From Hydrogenophaga intermedia (GTDB taxonomy: Bacteria > Pseudomonadota > Gammaproteobacteria > Burkholderiales > Burkholderiaceae_C): a DNA stretch of 64,000 nt. The stretch spans positions 1 to 64,000 of the forward strand of contig NZ_JAMBNO010000004.1 of NCBI RefSeq assembly GCF_023715105.1, in the 5' to 3' direction. Shown one piece after another: positions 15,878-31,803 of this stretch; position 1 is the first letter of the stretch; each line of letters begins with the position of its first letter. Both the position numbers and the translations under genes were made by a program. The notes beneath the pieces are model-generated. The model saw only the letters and a list, made by a program, of their open reading frames with translations, was not told the origin of the DNA and did no database searches.

Positions 15878-16096
15878 TCACTTGGCGCGGAACACGATGC
15901 GGGCGCGGGTCAGGTCATAGGGCGTGAGCTCCACCTTCACCTTGTCGCCAGGCAGGATGCGGATGTAGTGCATACGCATCTTCCCGGAGATGTGGCCGAG
16001 CACGATGTGCCCGTTTTCGAGCTTGACCCGAAAGGTCGCATTGGGGAGGTTTTCGACGACCTCCCCCTGCATCTCGATCACATCGTCCTTGGCCAT
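15878..16096 (-). CDS. infA: Translation initiation factor IF-1
   Basis: A 72-residue S1-type OB-fold protein ([20 protein letters not shown], ending RARIVFRAK). It binds the 30S A site during initiation. In this group infA sits between secY and rpmJ, unlike Escherichia coli where it is elsewhere. Its start is 3 bp from the secY stop. Co-location with initiator tRNA-fMet in the same cluster is notable. Confidence 0.97.
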   Translation of the reverse strand: MAKDDVIEMQGEVVENLPNATFRVKLENGHIVLGHISGKMRMHYIRILPGDKVKVELTPYDLTRARIVFRAK

Positions 16097-16099
16097 GGT

Positions 16100-17419
16100 T
16101 CAGCCGCCGAGGGAGGTTTTGAAGTTCGCCTTTTTCAGCAGTGATTCGTACTGCTGCGACATCATGTAATTCTGTACCTGCGTCATGAAATCCATGGTCA
16201 CGACCACAATGATCAGGAGCGAGGTGCCGCCGAAATAGAACGGCACGTTGTACTCAAGGATCAGGAATTCGGGCAGCAGGCACACCGCGGTGATATAGAT
16301 CGCACCGGCCATCGTCAGGCGCAGCAGGATCTTGTCGATGTGGCGCGCGGTCTGGTCGCCCGGGCGAATGCCCGGAATGAATGCGCCACTCTTCTTCAGG
16401 TTGTCGGCAGTTTCCCGGCTGTTGAACACCAGGGCCGTATAGAAGAAGCAGAAGAAGATGATCGCCGCGGCATACAGGGCCACATAGATCGGCTGACCCG
16501 GCGACAACGCAGACGCAATGTCACGCAGCCAACGCGTCGAATCCCCGGTGCTGACCCAGCTCACCACCGTTGTGGGCAGCAGAATGATCGACGACGCGAA
16601 GATGGGCGGAATCACCCCGGCCATGTTCAGCTTGAGCGGCAGGTGCGACGACTGGCCGCCGTACACCTTGTTGCCCACCTGGCGGCGCGCGTAGTTCACA
16701 AGGATCTTGCGCTGGCCGCGCTCCACGAACACCACGAAGTAGGTCACCAGCACCACTAGGGCGATGATGAACAGGGCCACCAGCACGTTCATGGCGCCAG
16801 TGCGAACCAGTTCGAGCAGGCCACCAATCGCGCTTGGAAGGCCGGCCACGATACCCGCGAAGATCAGCAGCGAGATGCCGTTGCCCAGACCGCGCTCGGT
16901 GATCTGCTCACCCAGCCACATCAGGAACATGGTGCCCGCCACCAGGCTGACCACCGCCGTGACCCGAAAGCCCATGCCGGGATCGATCACGAGGCCGGCC
17001 TGCCCTTCGAGTGCCAGGGCAATGCCCATGGCCTGGAAGATGGCCAGTGCCAACGTGCCGTAGCGCGTGTACTGCGTGATCTTGCGACGGCCCGCCTCGC
17101 CTTCCTTCTTCAGCTGCTCGAACGTGGGGACCACGTACGTCATGAGCTGCATGATGATGGACGCCGAGATGTACGGCATGATGCCCAACGCGAACACGGT
17201 GAAGCGCGAGAGCGCGCCGCCCGAGAACATGTTGAACAGGCTCAGGATGCCGCCCTGCTGCCCCTGGAACAACTGCTGGAGCTGTTCCGGGTTGATGCCA
17301 GGCACAGGAATGTGCGCGCCGATGCGATACACCACCAGCGCCAGCAGCAGGAAGACCAGCCGGCGACGGAGGTCGCCGTACTTGCCGGTCTTGGCCAGGG
17401 ACGGGGAAGCGGTTGCCAC
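16100..17419 (-). CDS. secY: Preprotein translocase subunit SecY
   Basis: A 439-residue channel subunit with ten hydrophobic segments. Family motifs include the plug-region [11 protein letters not shown], [17 protein letters not shown] and the C-terminal YEQYE-like [11 protein letters not shown]. Forms SecYEG in the inner membrane. Encoded after rplO as usual in the spc operon. Confidence 0.98.
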   Translation of the reverse strand: MATASPSLAKTGKYGDLRRRLVFLLLALVVYRIGAHIPVPGINPEQLQQLFQGQQGGILSLFNMFSGGALSRFTVFALGIMPYISASIIMQLMTYVVPTFEQLKKEGEAGRRKITQYTRYGTLALAIFQAMGIALALEGQAGLVIDPGMGFRVTAVVSLVAGTMFLMWLGEQITERGLGNGISLLIFAGIVAGLPSAIGGLLELVRTGAMNVLVALFIIALVVLVTYFVVFVERGQRKILVNYARRQVGNKVYGGQSSHLPLKLNMAGVIPPIFASSIILLPTTVVSWVSTGDSTRWLRDIASALSPGQPIYVALYAAAIIFFCFFYTALVFNSRETADNLKKSGAFIPGIRPGDQTARHIDKILLRLTMAGAIYITAVCLLPEFLILEYNVPFYFGGTSLLIIVVVTMDFMTQVQNYMMSQQYESLLKKANFKTSLGG

Positions 17420-17442
17420 GAGGTCCTTTCGAACAGGCGCGG

Positions 17443-17880
17443 TCAGGCAGCGGCCACCTGGCCACCGGCGGCTTCGATCGCCGCCTTGGCACCAGCGGTG
17501 GGCACCACGTCCTTGAGCGTCACCGCGCGGGTGATCTCACCGGACTTGATGACCTTCACGCGCTTGGCCAGCTGGTGCACGAGGCCGTGTTGCTTGAGCA
17601 GCAGCACGTCGATCTCCTTGGCGTCGAGGCCATTCAGATCGGACAGCGTGACTTCCGCGTTGTACTGCAGCAGGGCCGACTTGAAGCCGCGCTTGGGCAG
17701 ACGACGCTGCAGCGGCATCTGACCGCCTTCGAAGCCCACCTTGTGGTAGCCGCCGGCGCGCGATTTCTGACCCTTGTGGCCGCGACCCGCGGTCTTGCCC
17801 AGGCCCGAACCGATGCCGCGGCCCACGCGACGCTTGGCGTGCTTGGCACCGTCAGCCGGCTTGATGTTGTTGAGTTGCAT
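17443..17880 (-). CDS. rplO: Ribosomal protein uL15
   Basis: A 145-residue 50S protein; Gly-rich N-terminus ([20 protein letters not shown]) typical of the family. Follows rpmD by 15 bp. Confidence 0.98.
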   Translation of the reverse strand: MQLNNIKPADGAKHAKRRVGRGIGSGLGKTAGRGHKGQKSRAGGYHKVGFEGGQMPLQRRLPKRGFKSALLQYNAEVTLSDLNGLDAKEIDVLLLKQHGLVHQLAKRVKVIKSGEITRAVTLKDVVPTAGAKAAIEAAGGQVAAA

Positions 17881-17895
17881 GTCGTCGGTCTCCGA

Positions 17896-18078
17896 TCAGA
17901 GCACTTGGACCAGGTAGCTGATCTTGTTGATCATGCCGCGCACCGCAGGCGTGTCCTGCAGCGTGCTGGTGCTGTTGAGCTTGCGCAGGCCCAGGCCGCG
18001 CACGGTGGCACGGTGGTCCTCTTTGCAGCCGATGGGGCTGCGCACGAGCTTGACCGTAACGGTGTTCGTGTTGCTCAT
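17896..18078 (-). CDS. rpmD: Ribosomal protein uL30
   Basis: A 60-residue 50S protein ([20 protein letters not shown], then LGLRKLNST). Lies 11 bp after rpsE. Confidence 0.97.
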   Translation of the reverse strand: MSNTNTVTVKLVRSPIGCKEDHRATVRGLGLRKLNSTSTLQDTPAVRGMINKISYLVQVL

Positions 18079-18089
18079 GGTGATTCCTC

Positions 18090-18608
18090 TCAGCCCAGGA
18101 TTTCCTCGACCGTCTTGCCGCGCTTGGCAGCGACTTCGGCCGGGGTGGTGGACTTCTCGAGTGCGTCCAGCGTGGCGCGCACCAGGTTGTAGGGGTTGCT
18201 CGAGCCGTGGCTCTTGGCCACGACATCGGTCACGCCCAGCACTTCGAAGACGGCGCGCATCGGGCCGCCGGCGATGATGCCGGTACCCTTGACGGCCGGC
18301 AGCATCATGACGTTCGAAGCGCCGTGCTCGCCGTGCACCGCGTGGTGCAGGCTGCCGTCGCGCAGCGAGACCTTGATCATGTTGCGGCGGGCCTGCTCCA
18401 TGGCTTTCTGCACGGCCACCGGCACCTCACGCGCCTTGCCCTTGCCCATGCCCACGCGGCCATCGCCGTCACCGACGACGGTGAGTGCAGCGAAACCGAG
18501 GATACGACCACCCTTGACCACCTTGGTCACGCGGTTGATCGCGATCATCTTCTCGCGAAGACCGTCCTCGTTCGCTTCGTTCTTGATGTTTGCCTGAAAC
18601 TTAGCCAT
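18090..18608 (-). CDS. rpsE: Ribosomal protein uS5
   Basis: A 172-residue 30S protein with the double-stranded-RNA-like S5 N-domain ([20 protein letters not shown]) and C-domain ([19 protein letters not shown]). Important for decoding accuracy. Follows rplR by 18 bp. Confidence 0.98.
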   Translation of the reverse strand: MAKFQANIKNEANEDGLREKMIAINRVTKVVKGGRILGFAALTVVGDGDGRVGMGKGKAREVPVAVQKAMEQARRNMIKVSLRDGSLHHAVHGEHGASNVMMLPAVKGTGIIAGGPMRAVFEVLGVTDVVAKSHGSSNPYNLVRATLDALEKSTTPAEVAAKRGKTVEEILG

Positions 18609-18626
18609 GTCGTGTATCCCGTTTCA

Positions 18627-18992
18627 TCAGAACTGCAGGCCGGCCTCGCGGGCGGCGTCTGCAAGGGCCTTGACGCGACCGTGGTACGCGAAGCCGGCGC
18701 GATCGAACGCGACCTTCTCGATACCGGCGGCCTTGGCCTTCTCGGCGATGCGCTTGCCGATGATCGCGGCGGCAGCGGCGTTGCCACCCTTGCCCGAAGC
18801 ACCCAGCTGCGCGCGCACTTCCTTCTCGGCCGTGGAGGCAGAGGCGAGCACGCGGCCGCCGTCGGCCGAGATCACGTTGGCGTAGATGTGCAGGTTGGTG
18901 CGGTTCACCGTCAGGCGCACGGCGCCCTGTTGGGCAATGCGGATGCGCGTCTGGCGGGCGCGACGCAGGCGTTGTTCTTTCTTGGTCAGCAT
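18627..18992 (-). CDS. rplR: Ribosomal protein uL18
   Basis: A 121-residue 50S protein that binds 5S rRNA ([20 protein letters not shown] and the [20 protein letters not shown] tail). Confidence 0.98.
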   Translation of the reverse strand: MLTKKEQRLRRARQTRIRIAQQGAVRLTVNRTNLHIYANVISADGGRVLASASTAEKEVRAQLGASGKGGNAAAAAIIGKRIAEKAKAAGIEKVAFDRAGFAYHGRVKALADAAREAGLQF

Positions 18993-19003
18993 GATCGGAC
19001 TCC

Positions 19004-19537
19004 TTATTTCTTCTTGGTTTCCTTGATCACGACCTTCTCATCCGCATAGCGGATGCCCTTGCCCTTGTAGGGCTCGGGCGGACGCACGGCACGCACTTCC
19101 GAGGCGATCTGACCCACACGCTGACGATCGGCACCCTTGATGACGATCTCGGTCGGCGCAGGCGTTTCCACCTTGATGCCGGCCGGCATGTCGATGACCA
19201 CGGGGTGCGAGAAACCCACCGTAAGGTTGAGCTTGGCACCCTGCGCCTGGGCCTTGAAGCCCACGCCGACCAGGTTCAGCTTCTTCTCGAAACCCTTGCT
19301 GACGCCCGTGACCATGTTGTTCACCAGCTGACGCATGGTGCCCGACATGGCATTGGCTTCGCGCGACTCGTCGACGGGGGTGAAGCTCACCTTGCCGCCG
19401 TCGAGCTCGACCTTGACCAGCGCGTTCAGCGCCTGGCTCAGGGCGCCGTTGGCGCCCTTGACGTTGACCAGGCCGTCCTTGACGGCCACTTCGACCCCGG
19501 CGGGGACGGTGACCGGCAGTTTTCCAATACGTGACAT
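19004..19537 (-). CDS. rplF: Ribosomal protein uL6
   Basis: A 177-residue 50S protein with two L6 repeats ([35 protein letters not shown]). Normal length and position. Confidence 0.98.
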   Translation of the reverse strand: MSRIGKLPVTVPAGVEVAVKDGLVNVKGANGALSQALNALVKVELDGGKVSFTPVDESREANAMSGTMRQLVNNMVTGVSKGFEKKLNLVGVGFKAQAQGAKLNLTVGFSHPVVIDMPAGIKVETPAPTEIVIKGADRQRVGQIASEVRAVRPPEPYKGKGIRYADEKVVIKETKKK

Positions 19538-19560
19538 TCAAATTCTCCTTGAAGCCCGCA

Positions 19561-19956
19561 TCAGGCGACGTAGCACAGGACTTCGCCGCCCACGCCGGTG
19601 GCGCGGGCTTTGCGGTCGGTCATCACGCCGCGCGGGGTGGTCACGATGGCCACGCCCAAGCCGTTTTGGACCTGGGGGATGGCGTTGCGGCCACGGTAGA
19701 CGCGCAGGCCGGGGCGGCTCACACGCTCGATGCGCTCGATCACGGGACGGCCGGCGTAGTACTTGAGGGCGATTTCGAGTTCGCTCTTGCCGCCCTCGTT
19801 GACCAGCTTGAAACCGTCGATGTAGCCCTCGTCCTTCAGGACCTGGGCAATCGCCGTCTTCACTTTGGACGCCGGCATCGACACGGTGGCCTTCTCGACC
19901 ATCTGCGCGTTGCGGATGCGGGTCAACATGTCGGCGATGGGATCACTCATGCTCAT
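19561..19956 (-). CDS. rpsH: Ribosomal protein uS8
   Basis: A 131-residue 30S protein ([21 protein letters not shown]-terminal [20 protein letters not shown]). AGGAG eight bases upstream supports the first of two in-frame ATGs. S8 is the known repressor of the spc operon in enterobacteria. Confidence 0.98.
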   Translation of the reverse strand: MSMSDPIADMLTRIRNAQMVEKATVSMPASKVKTAIAQVLKDEGYIDGFKLVNEGGKSELEIALKYYAGRPVIERIERVSRPGLRVYRGRNAIPQVQNGLGVAIVTTPRGVMTDRKARATGVGGEVLCYVA

Positions 19957-19974
19957 GTGGGGATCTCCTGAGGC

Positions 19975-20280
19975 TTACCAGCTGGCTTTGGTGATGCCGG
20001 GAATCTCACCGGCAAACGCCATCTCGCGCACCTTGGCGCGGGCCAGGCCGAAATGGTTGAAGGTGCCGCGCGGACGACCGGTGATCTCGCAGCGGTTGCG
20101 CTGGCGGGTCGGGTTCGCGTTGCGGGGCAGCTTCTGGAGCGCCAGGCGCGCGGCGTCGCGCTCCTCGTCGCTCTTCTTGGCATCACCAGCGGTGGCCTTG
20201 AGTTCGTTGTATTTCTTGGCGAACTTGGCGGCGAGCTTCTCGCGCTTCAGTTCACGTTGGAGCAGTGCTTGTTTGGCCAT
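19975..20280 (-). CDS. rpsN: Ribosomal protein uS14
   Basis: A 101-residue 30S protein of the long, zinc-free type ([37 protein letters not shown] has a single Cys). A longer in-frame start upstream would overlap rplE and has no ribosome site. Confidence 0.97.
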   Translation of the reverse strand: MAKQALLQRELKREKLAAKFAKKYNELKATAGDAKKSDEERDAARLALQKLPRNANPTRQRNRCEITGRPRGTFNHFGLARAKVREMAFAGEIPGITKASW

Positions 20281-20288
20281 GCGCCACC

Positions 20289-20828
20289 TCAGTTCTTGAA
20301 GGGGAATTTGAAACCAGCCAGCAGTGCCTTGCACTCCTCGTCGGTCTTGGCGGTCGTCGTGATGCTGATGTTCAGACCACGCAGGGCGTCGACTTTGTCG
20401 TACTCGATCTCGGGGAAGATGATCTGTTCCTTGACGCCGACGTTGTAGTTGCCACGGCCGTCGAAGGAGCGACCCGAAATGCCACGGAAGTCGCGCACGC
20501 GGGGCAGCGCCACGGTGACGAAACGGTCCAGGAATTCGTACATGCGAGCGCCACGCAGGGTGACCATGCAGCCGATGGCCTGTTGCTCGCGGATCTTGAA
20601 GCCGGCGATGGCCTTGCGAGCCTTGGTGACCACGGGCTTCTGGCCGGCGATCTTGGTGAGGTCGCCGACGGCGTTGTCCATCACCTTCTTGTCGGCCACG
20701 GCTTCGCTCACGCCCATGTTCAACGTGATCTTGGTGATGCGGGGCACCTCCATCACGGACTTGTAGCCGAACTTCTTGGACAGCTCGGGGACCACCTTCT
20801 CGCGGTAGTGTTGTTGCAGTCGTGCCAT
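20289..20828 (-). CDS. rplE: Ribosomal protein uL5
   Basis: A 179-residue 50S protein contacting 5S rRNA. Two ATGs lie six bases apart; AAGGTGG within the end of rplX is seven bases before the second (20828) and only one base before the first (20834), so the second is chosen ([13 protein letters not shown]). The first ATG overlaps the rplX stop. Confidence 0.97.
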   Translation of the reverse strand: MARLQQHYREKVVPELSKKFGYKSVMEVPRITKITLNMGVSEAVADKKVMDNAVGDLTKIAGQKPVVTKARKAIAGFKIREQQAIGCMVTLRGARMYEFLDRFVTVALPRVRDFRGISGRSFDGRGNYNVGVKEQIIFPEIEYDKVDALRGLNISITTTAKTDEECKALLAGFKFPFKN

Positions 20829-20830
20829 GG

Positions 20831-21148
20831 TCATGCCACCTTGATTTCTTCGCCGTTGGACTTGAAGACGCGCACGTTCTTGCTGTCCACAGCCTTCACA
20901 CCCACGCGGTCGGCCTTGCCCGTCGTCGGGTTGAAGATCGCCACGTTGGACTGGTCGATGGGCATGGTCTTCTCGACGATGCCGCCCGTGACACCCTTCA
21001 TGGGGTTGGGCTTGGCGTGCTTCTTGACGATGTTGACGCCCTCGACCACGACGCGCTGTTCGTCGGCGCGGGAGAGCACCTTGCCGCGCTTGCCCTTGTC
21101 GCGGCCGGCGATCACGATGACTTCGTCACCGGTACGGATCTTGTTCAT
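20831..21148 (-). CDS. rplX: Ribosomal protein uL24
   Basis: A 105-residue 50S assembly initiator with the KOW motif ([18 protein letters not shown]). Ten bp after rplN. Confidence 0.98.
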   Translation of the reverse strand: MNKIRTGDEVIVIAGRDKGKRGKVLSRADEQRVVVEGVNIVKKHAKPNPMKGVTGGIVEKTMPIDQSNVAIFNPTTGKADRVGVKAVDSKNVRVFKSNGEEIKVA

Positions 21149-21158
21149 GGGATGTTCC

Positions 21159-21527
21159 TCAGAGAACCTCGGGGGCCAGCGACACGATCTTCATGAACTT
21201 CTCGGTACGCAGTTCGCGCGTGACCGGGCCGAAGATGCGGGTGCCGATGGGCTCGAGCTTGGCGTTGAGCAACACCGCGGCGTTGCCGTCGAATTTGATC
21301 AGCGCGCCGTCCTGGCGGCGGATGCCTTTGGCGGTGCGGACCACCACAGCGTTGTAGACCTCGCCCTTTTTGACGCGGCCGCGCGGCGCTGCTTCCTTGA
21401 TGCTGACCTTGATGACATCGCCCACGCTGGCGTAGCGGCGCTTGGAGCCACCGAGCACCTTGATGCACATCACGGACTTGGCGCCCGTGTTGTCAGCAAC
21501 ATCGAGTCGAGATTGCGTTTGGATCAT
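21159..21527 (-). CDS. rplN: Ribosomal protein uL14
   Basis: A 122-residue 50S protein ([40 protein letters not shown]). It is the first gene of this cluster; no rpsQ, rpmC or rplP lies upstream, as glpD occupies that place. The leader to the likely promoter is about 165 bases. Confidence 0.98.
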   Translation of the reverse strand: MIQTQSRLDVADNTGAKSVMCIKVLGGSKRRYASVGDVIKVSIKEAAPRGRVKKGEVYNAVVVRTAKGIRRQDGALIKFDGNAAVLLNAKLEPIGTRIFGPVTRELRTEKFMKIVSLAPEVL

Positions 21528-21698
21528 TTGATTTAAGTCCCAACTTGAATCGTGAGGGCCACCACGGCCCGCAGCGATCAGTCTTGGGCCCGTCGTTGGA
21601 GGACACCCACTGCAAGCGGCTGCTGCCGCGGCGGATGCCACCCTTCGGTGGGCAGAAGGCTTGCGCCAGACACATCGCCCCAAAGAGCGAAGCCGCGG

Positions 21699-21727
21699 AT
21701 TATGGCATGACCGCGATGGTCCGTCAA
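21699..21727 (-). promoter_or_regulatory. Sigma-70 promoter of the rplN (spc) operon, overlapping the glpD stop codon
   Basis: On the minus strand TTGACG (21727-21722) and CATAAT (21704-21699) are separated by exactly 17 bases. The TGA inside TTGACG is the glpD stop codon (21726-21724). Expected start of transcription is near 21692, giving a leader of about 165 bases before rplN. Confidence 0.82.
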
Positions 21728-23268
21728 ACGCTGACGTTGGCGTAACGCTGTGCCAGGCACAGAAAGTCGTCAGCGCGCGGGTCGGCCACGCCTTCTTCGC
21801 GCAGGATGGACGCGACCGCGGGCGCCATCTGCATGGCTTGGGCGGCATCCAGAAACAAGGCCCGCCACCGCCTGGCAAGAACATCCTCAACGGTGAGTGC
21901 ATACTCTTTTCGAACGGCAAACCGGACCATCGCTGCGGTCAGACCAAGCCCCAGGGCCTGGTCGGCACCCGGCAGTGCCCGCACCTCGTCGGCTTCAGCG
22001 CCATACAGGTGCCAGCCGGGCGCGGCGTGGATCGGCACCGAGGCACTGGCTGGCGCGCCCACCAGCCGGTGGTGCACGCTCTGCCCGCCCTGGCGTGGCG
22101 GCAGGCGGCCGGCATCAAAGCACTGCTGCAGCACGTCCTCGGCCATGGCGCGGTAGGTCGTCCATTTGCCCCCCGTCACGGTCACCAGGCCGTTCGGGTC
22201 GACCACCACGGTGTGTTCGCGCGACAAGGCCTTTGTATTGCCGCCCCCCTCGGCCGGCGGCGCCACCAACGGGCGCAAACCCACCCAGACGCTGCGGATG
22301 TCGCTGCGGCCCACTGGCCGGCTCAGCGCGCGCGAGGCCTCGTCGAGGATGAACGCCAGCTCGTCGGCAAACGGCTCGGGCTCGCGCGCCAGGTCCTGGC
22401 GCGGGGTGTCGGTGGTGCCCAGAATGACCTTGCCCAGCCAGGGCACGGCAAACAGCACGCGGCCGTCTCGCGTCTTGGGCACCAACAGCGCGTGCTCGCC
22501 CCCGAGAAACTCACGGTCGACCACCACGTGCACGCCCTGGCTCGGGCTGACCATGTGGGAGGGCGTGCCCGCGGCTTGGCGCATGGCGTCGACCCAGACG
22601 CCGGTGGCGTTGACGACGCAGCGTGCGCGCACGCGGTACTCGCCACCGCCAATGCGGTCGCGTACGGTCACGGCGTGGCCGTCGCTGTCGGAGGCGATCG
22701 CGGTCACTTGCGCATGGTTGAACATGCGCGCGCCTGCGGCTTCGGCAGTTCGGGCCAGTGCAATTGCGAGGCGCGCGTCGTCGAACTGGCCGTCCCAGTA
22801 ACGCACGCCGCCGCGCAGCCCGTGCGGGCTGACGCCGGGCAGCGCTTGCATGGTTTGCGCCCGGTTCAAGAATTCGGTGGGCCCCAGGCCGGCACGGCCG
22901 GCCAGCAGGTCATACAGCTTGAGCCCGATGCCATAGAACGGCGTCTGCCACCATTGATGGCTGGGCATCACGAACGGCAATGGCTGCGCCAGGTGCGGCG
23001 CGATCGCCATCACGGTGGTGCGCTCAGCCAGCGCTTCACGCACCAGCGCCACATTGCCCTGCGCCAGGTAGCGCACGCCGCCGTGCAGCAACTTGGTGGC
23101 CCGTGACGAAGTGCCACCCGCGAAATCGTGTGACTCGAACAGCGCGACGGTGAAGCCGCGCAGGCTTGCGTCGAGCGCCACGCCCAGCCCGGTGGCACCG
23201 CCACCGACCACGACGAGGTCGAAGCGGTCGGTGTCGGTGAGCGATGCGAATCGTTGTTCTCGGTTCAT
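21724..23268 (-). CDS. glpD: Aerobic glycerol-3-phosphate dehydrogenase
   Basis: A 514-residue FAD enzyme of the inner membrane surface that oxidises glycerol-3-phosphate to dihydroxyacetone phosphate and feeds the quinone pool. The FAD-binding [13 protein letters not shown] motif is at residues 19-31, followed by the [18 protein letters not shown] segment; the DAO and DAO_C domains fill the rest. Last gene of the glycerol uptake operon, about 60 bp after glpV. Its stop codon is part of the next promoter. Confidence 0.96.
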   Translation of the reverse strand: MNREQRFASLTDTDRFDLVVVGGGATGLGVALDASLRGFTVALFESHDFAGGTSSRATKLLHGGVRYLAQGNVALVREALAERTTVMAIAPHLAQPLPFVMPSHQWWQTPFYGIGLKLYDLLAGRAGLGPTEFLNRAQTMQALPGVSPHGLRGGVRYWDGQFDDARLAIALARTAEAAGARMFNHAQVTAIASDSDGHAVTVRDRIGGGEYRVRARCVVNATGVWVDAMRQAAGTPSHMVSPSQGVHVVVDREFLGGEHALLVPKTRDGRVLFAVPWLGKVILGTTDTPRQDLAREPEPFADELAFILDEASRALSRPVGRSDIRSVWVGLRPLVAPPAEGGGNTKALSREHTVVVDPNGLVTVTGGKWTTYRAMAEDVLQQCFDAGRLPPRQGGQSVHHRLVGAPASASVPIHAAPGWHLYGAEADEVRALPGADQALGLGLTAAMVRFAVRKEYALTVEDVLARRWRALFLDAAQAMQMAPAVASILREEGVADPRADDFLCLAQRYANVSV

Positions 23269-23284
23269 GGGCGTGGCGCTCAGG

Positions 23285-23308
23285 CCCCGGCGCGGGTGGG
23301 CGCCGGGG
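23285..23308 (-). promoter_or_regulatory. Strong GC stem-loop between glpV and glpD
   Basis: CCCCGGCGC (23285-23293) pairs with GCGCCGGGG (23300-23308) around six bases; no T-run follows in the direction of transcription. It sits 17 bp before the glpD start, likely a barrier that stabilises the glpV message and sets the ratio to glpD. Confidence 0.6.
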
Positions 23309-23329
23309 TTTCAATGGGCAAGGTCGCGA

Positions 23330-25060
<1,731 letters not shown>

Positions 25061-25148
25061 GTCGTCGTCTCCTTGGTGGTTTCCGCCCCCCGGCATACAC
25101 ATCGACGCGGCACCGGGGAAGCGGCGGGCCGGTCGTTGGAAAACAAAC

Positions 25149-25457
25149 TCAACCCTTGCGCATCACCCAGGCCAGCCAGAGCATGGAGAGCACGAAGCTG
25201 AACCACACCGATGGCTCCTGCTCCAGCGCCAGCCGCTCGGCGAGCCAACCGGCCACACCGACAAAGGCGAGGTTGATGTAGGCCGCACCCAGCAGGCCGA
25301 TGAACAGCCGGTCGCCGCGCGTGGTCTTCATCGGCAGGAAGCCCTTGCGCTCCATCGTAGGTGAGCGGATTTCCCACACCGTCATGCCGATCAGCATGAG
25401 CACGATGCAGGTGAAGAAGATCGCGACCGGCGTGGTCCAGACCATCCAGGCGAACAT
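25149..25457 (-). CDS. glpU: DUF2160 small membrane protein of the glycerol transporter
   Basis: A 102-residue protein with three hydrophobic segments (residues about 5-25, 43-65, 75-97) and the motif WEIRSPTMERKGFLP. DUF2160 proteins accompany GlpPQ permeases; their role is not established. The start ATG 25457 lies one base after the permease stop, preceded by GGGAGG. The frame is open further upstream but that part overlaps glpQ. Confidence 0.85.
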   Translation of the reverse strand: MFAWMVWTTPVAIFFTCIVLMLIGMTVWEIRSPTMERKGFLPMKTTRGDRLFIGLLGAAYINLAFVGVAGWLAERLALEQEPSVWFSFVLSMLWLAWVMRKG

Positions 25458-25458
25458 G

Positions 25459-26263
25459 TCAGACCCTCCCCATGGCAAAGCCCTTGGCGATGTAGTGGCG
25501 CACGAACCAGATGACGATGGCGCCAGGCACGATGGTGAGGACACCGGCCGCGGCCAACGTGGCCCAGTCCATGCCGGATGCGCTCACGGTGCGCGTCATG
25601 GTGGCCACGATGGGTTTGGCGTTCACGCTCGTGAGCGTGCGTGCCAGCAGCAGCTCGACCCAGCTGAACATGAAGCAGAAGAACGCCGCCACGCCCACGC
25701 CGGCTTTGATGAGCGGCAGGAAGATGGTGAAGAAAAAGCGCGGGAAGCTGTAGCCGTCGATGTAGGCGGTCTCGTCGATCTCGCGCGGGATGCCGCTCAT
25801 GAAGCCTTCGAGAATCCACACCGCCAGCGGCACGTTGAACAGCAGGTGCGCCATGGCCACCGCGATGTGCGTGTCCATCAGCCCCATGGTGGTGTAGAGC
25901 TGGAAGAACGGCAGCAGGAACACCGCGGGCGGCGTCATGCGGTTGGTGAGCAGCCAGAAAAAGACGTGCTTGTCGCCCAGGAAGCGGTAACGCGAAAAAG
26001 CATACGCCGCGGGCAAGGCCACGGTGAGCGAGATCACCGTGTTGATGCCGACGTAGATCAGGCTGTTGATATAGCCCGAGTACCAGGACGGATCGGTGAA
26101 GATGGTGCGGTAGTTGGCCCAGGTGAAGGTCTCGGGCCACAAGCTGAACGAGGAGAGGATTTCCTCGTTCGTCTTGAAGCTCATGTTGACCATCCAGTAG
26201 ATGGGCAGCAGCGCAAAGATCAGATAAGCGATGAGGAACAACGTCCTCTTGCGGAAACGACGC

Positions 26264-26271
<8 letters not shown>
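25459..26271 (-). CDS. glpQ: Glycerol ABC transporter permease
   Basis: A 270-residue MalG-type permease with six hydrophobic segments and the EAA-like loop EIDETAYIDGYSFPRFFFTI, which contacts an ATPase. Overlaps the glpP stop by eight bases, so it is coupled to it. Not the glycerophosphodiesterase that bears the same symbol in E. coli. Confidence 0.9.
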
Positions 26272-29318
<3,047 letters not shown>

Positions 29319-29363
29319 AGGGGGAGTGGTGTGCGCAGCGGCGCCCGGACACGGGGGCGTGCG

Positions 29364-29458
29364 TTTTCGTTTCGGCGTATCTTTGTTCGTTTCTTTTCTT
29401 TTTTCTTTCGGTAATTACCCTTAGAAGTCCATCAGCGTTTTCCGATATGTTCGGTTTG
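29364..29458. promoter_or_regulatory. Divergent glpS/glpR control region with repeated TTCG boxes
   Basis: The 159-bp gap is AT- and T-rich compared with its surroundings and holds five TTCG cores at 29366, 29371, 29386, 29407 and 29450, several in TTTCG or TGTTCG(G/T)TT context. The core resembles known GlpR/DeoR-family operators (E. coli half-site ATGTTCG). Spacings of 20, 21 and 43 bases place four cores on about the same face of the helix. GlpR encoded next door is the probable ligand. Confidence 0.55.
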
Positions 29459-29477
29459 CATCGTTTGCCGGCACGCC

Positions 29478-30269
29478 ATGACCCTGAACCTGAACCCTCG
29501 CCACACCGCACTGCTCGACGAAGTCCGCGCGCACGGGCCGCAGACCATCGAAGCGCTGGCCGAACGCTTCGGTGTGACCCTGCAGACGGTGCGCCGCGAC
29601 GTGCAGCGCCTGGCGGAGGCGGGGCTGCTGGCACGCTTTCACGGCGGCGTGCGCTTGCCCAGTTCCACCACCCAGAACATCGCCTACCGCCAGCGTCAGG
29701 CCATGCAGTCCGACGCCAAGCAGCGCATCGCGCGCGCAGTGGCTGCGCGCGTGCCCAACGGCTGCTCGCTCATCATGAACATCGGCACCACCATCGAGGC
29801 CGTGGCGCGCGAACTGCGCCACCACCGCGGTCTGCGCGTCATCACCAACAACCTGCACATCGCCTCGCTCATGAGCAGCAACCCCGACTGCGAAGTGATC
29901 GTGGCCGGCGGCCAGGTGCGCGCGGCCGACCAGGGCATCGTCGGCGAGGCCACGGTGGACTTCATGCACCAGTTCAAGGTCGACATCGGCCTCATCGGCA
30001 TCAGCGGCATCGAGGCCGACGGCACGCTGCGTGATTTCGACTACCGCGAGGTGAAGGTGGCGCGCGCCATCGTGGCGCAGTCGCGCCAGGTGTGGCTGGC
30101 GGCCGACCACAGCAAGTTCAACCGGCCCGCGATGGTCGAGCTCGCGCGGCTCGACGACCTCGACGTGCTGTTTACCGACGCACCACCGCCACCCCCCTTC
30201 TCCGAGCTGCTCGAACAAAGCCACGTGGAGTGCGTGGTGGCCGCCGAGCGCGAAGCCACACCCGCCTGA
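29478..30269 (+). CDS. glpR: DeoR-family glycerol repressor
   Basis: A 263-residue regulator with an N-terminal winged helix (residues about 8-60; [21 protein letters not shown]) and a DeoR sugar-phosphate-sensing C-domain ([13 protein letters not shown]). Divergent from the transporter operon and 10 bp before glpK. Inferred to repress both directions until glycerol-3-phosphate binds. Pro-rich DAPPPPPP linker near residue 235 is unremarkable. Confidence 0.92.
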   Translation: MTLNLNPRHTALLDEVRAHGPQTIEALAERFGVTLQTVRRDVQRLAEAGLLARFHGGVRLPSSTTQNIAYRQRQAMQSDAKQRIARAVAARVPNGCSLIMNIGTTIEAVARELRHHRGLRVITNNLHIASLMSSNPDCEVIVAGGQVRAADQGIVGEATVDFMHQFKVDIGLIGISGIEADGTLRDFDYREVKVARAIVAQSRQVWLAADHSKFNRPAMVELARLDDLDVLFTDAPPPPPFSELLEQSHVECVVAAEREATPA

Positions 30270-30279
30270 CCAACGCACC

Positions 30280-31773
30280 ATGACCTACCTGCTCGCCCTC
30301 GACCAGGGCACCTCCAGCTCCCGCAGCATCGTGTTCGACCGAGAAGGCCACGTGGTGGCCATGGCGCAGCGCGAGTTTCCGCAGATCTACCCGCGCCCGG
30401 GCTGGGTCGAGCACGACCCGCGCGACCTTTGGAATACGCAACTCGAAACCGCGCGCGAGGTGCTGACCAAGGCTGGCCTGCGCAGCGACAGCGTGCGCGC
30501 GGTGGGCATCACCAACCAGCGCGAAACCACGCTGGTGTGGAACCGGCGCACCGGCCAGCCCGTCTACAACGCCATCGTCTGGCAGGACCGGCGCGCCGAA
30601 GCCGCCTGCGCGAAGCTGCGTGAACAGGGTCATGAAGCCATGGTCCAGCAAAAGACCGGCCTGCGCATCGACGCCTACTTCTCGGGCACCAAGCTGCAGT
30701 GGATTCTCGACAACGTCGAGGGTGCGCGCGCACAGGCCGAACGCGGCGAGCTTGCCTTCGGCACCGTGGACAGCTGGCTGATCTGGCAACTCACGCGCGG
30801 TGCCCGCCATGTCACCGACCACAGCAACGCCGCGCGCACCATGCTGTTCAACGTCAACACACGCGACTGGGACGACGAGCTGCTCGCGCTGCTGCGCATC
30901 CCCCGCAGCCTGCTGCCGGAAACACTGCCTTCCAGCGCCGATTTCGGCACCGCCGACGCCAGCTGGCTGGGCACTGCGCTGCCCATCGGCGGCGTGGCCG
31001 GCGACCAGCAGAGCGCGTTGTTCGGCCAGGCCTGCTTCAAGGCCGGCATGGCCAAGAACACCTACGGCACCGGTTGCTTCATGCTCATGCACACCGGTGA
31101 GCGGTTCCAGACCAGCCAGAACGGCCTCATCACCACCGCCTGTGCGCAGGCGCCCGGCCCGGCGCAGTACGCGCTGGAGGGCAGCGTGTTTATCGGCGGC
31201 GCGGTGGTGCAATGGCTGCGCGACGGACTGAAAGCCATCGAGTCGAGCAGCGAGGTGCAGGCCCTGGCCGAGAGCGTGCCCGACGCCGGCGGCGTGGTGC
31301 TGGTGCCGGCCTTCACCGGCCTGGGCGCGCCCTACTGGCAACCCGACGTGCGCGGCACCATCACCGGGCTCACGCGCGGCACCACCATGGCCCACATCGC
31401 GCGCGCCGCGCTCGAGAGCATTGCGTTCCAGAGCGCCGCGCTGTTGCAGGCCATGAGCCGCGACGCGGTGGCCGCGGGCGGCGTGCCGGTGAGCGAGCTC
31501 CGTGTGGACGGCGGCGCCAGCGTCAACAACCTGTTGATGCAGATCCAGGCCGATCTGCTGGGCATTCCGGTGGTGCGGCCGGCCGTGGTGGAGACCACCG
31601 CGCTGGGCGCCGCTTACCTGGCTGGCCTGCACGTGGGCGTGTACCAGGGCACGGGCGAACTCAGTGCACAGTGGCGCGCCGAGCGCACCTTCCGGCCCAC
31701 GCTGTCGCCCGAACGCGCGGCCGAGAAGATGGCGGCCTGGGAGCACGCGGTTAGGCAGACGGTGGCATCGTAG
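30280..31773 (+). CDS. glpK: Glycerol kinase
   Basis: A 497-residue FGGY-family kinase (ATP + glycerol to glycerol-3-phosphate). Segments [16 protein letters not shown] at the N-terminus, [10 protein letters not shown], and [13 protein letters not shown] are diagnostic. Completes the route with the importer and GlpD. Length is normal. Confidence 0.97.
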   Translation: MTYLLALDQGTSSSRSIVFDREGHVVAMAQREFPQIYPRPGWVEHDPRDLWNTQLETAREVLTKAGLRSDSVRAVGITNQRETTLVWNRRTGQPVYNAIVWQDRRAEAACAKLREQGHEAMVQQKTGLRIDAYFSGTKLQWILDNVEGARAQAERGELAFGTVDSWLIWQLTRGARHVTDHSNAARTMLFNVNTRDWDDELLALLRIPRSLLPETLPSSADFGTADASWLGTALPIGGVAGDQQSALFGQACFKAGMAKNTYGTGCFMLMHTGERFQTSQNGLITTACAQAPGPAQYALEGSVFIGGAVVQWLRDGLKAIESSSEVQALAESVPDAGGVVLVPAFTGLGAPYWQPDVRGTITGLTRGTTMAHIARAALESIAFQSAALLQAMSRDAVAAGGVPVSELRVDGGASVNNLLMQIQADLLGIPVVRPAVVETTALGAAYLAGLHVGVYQGTGELSAQWRAERTFRPTLSPERAAEKMAAWEHAVRQTVAS

Positions 31774-31803
31774 CCGGCGCCCCACGCGGCGACAATGCCG
31801 CGC

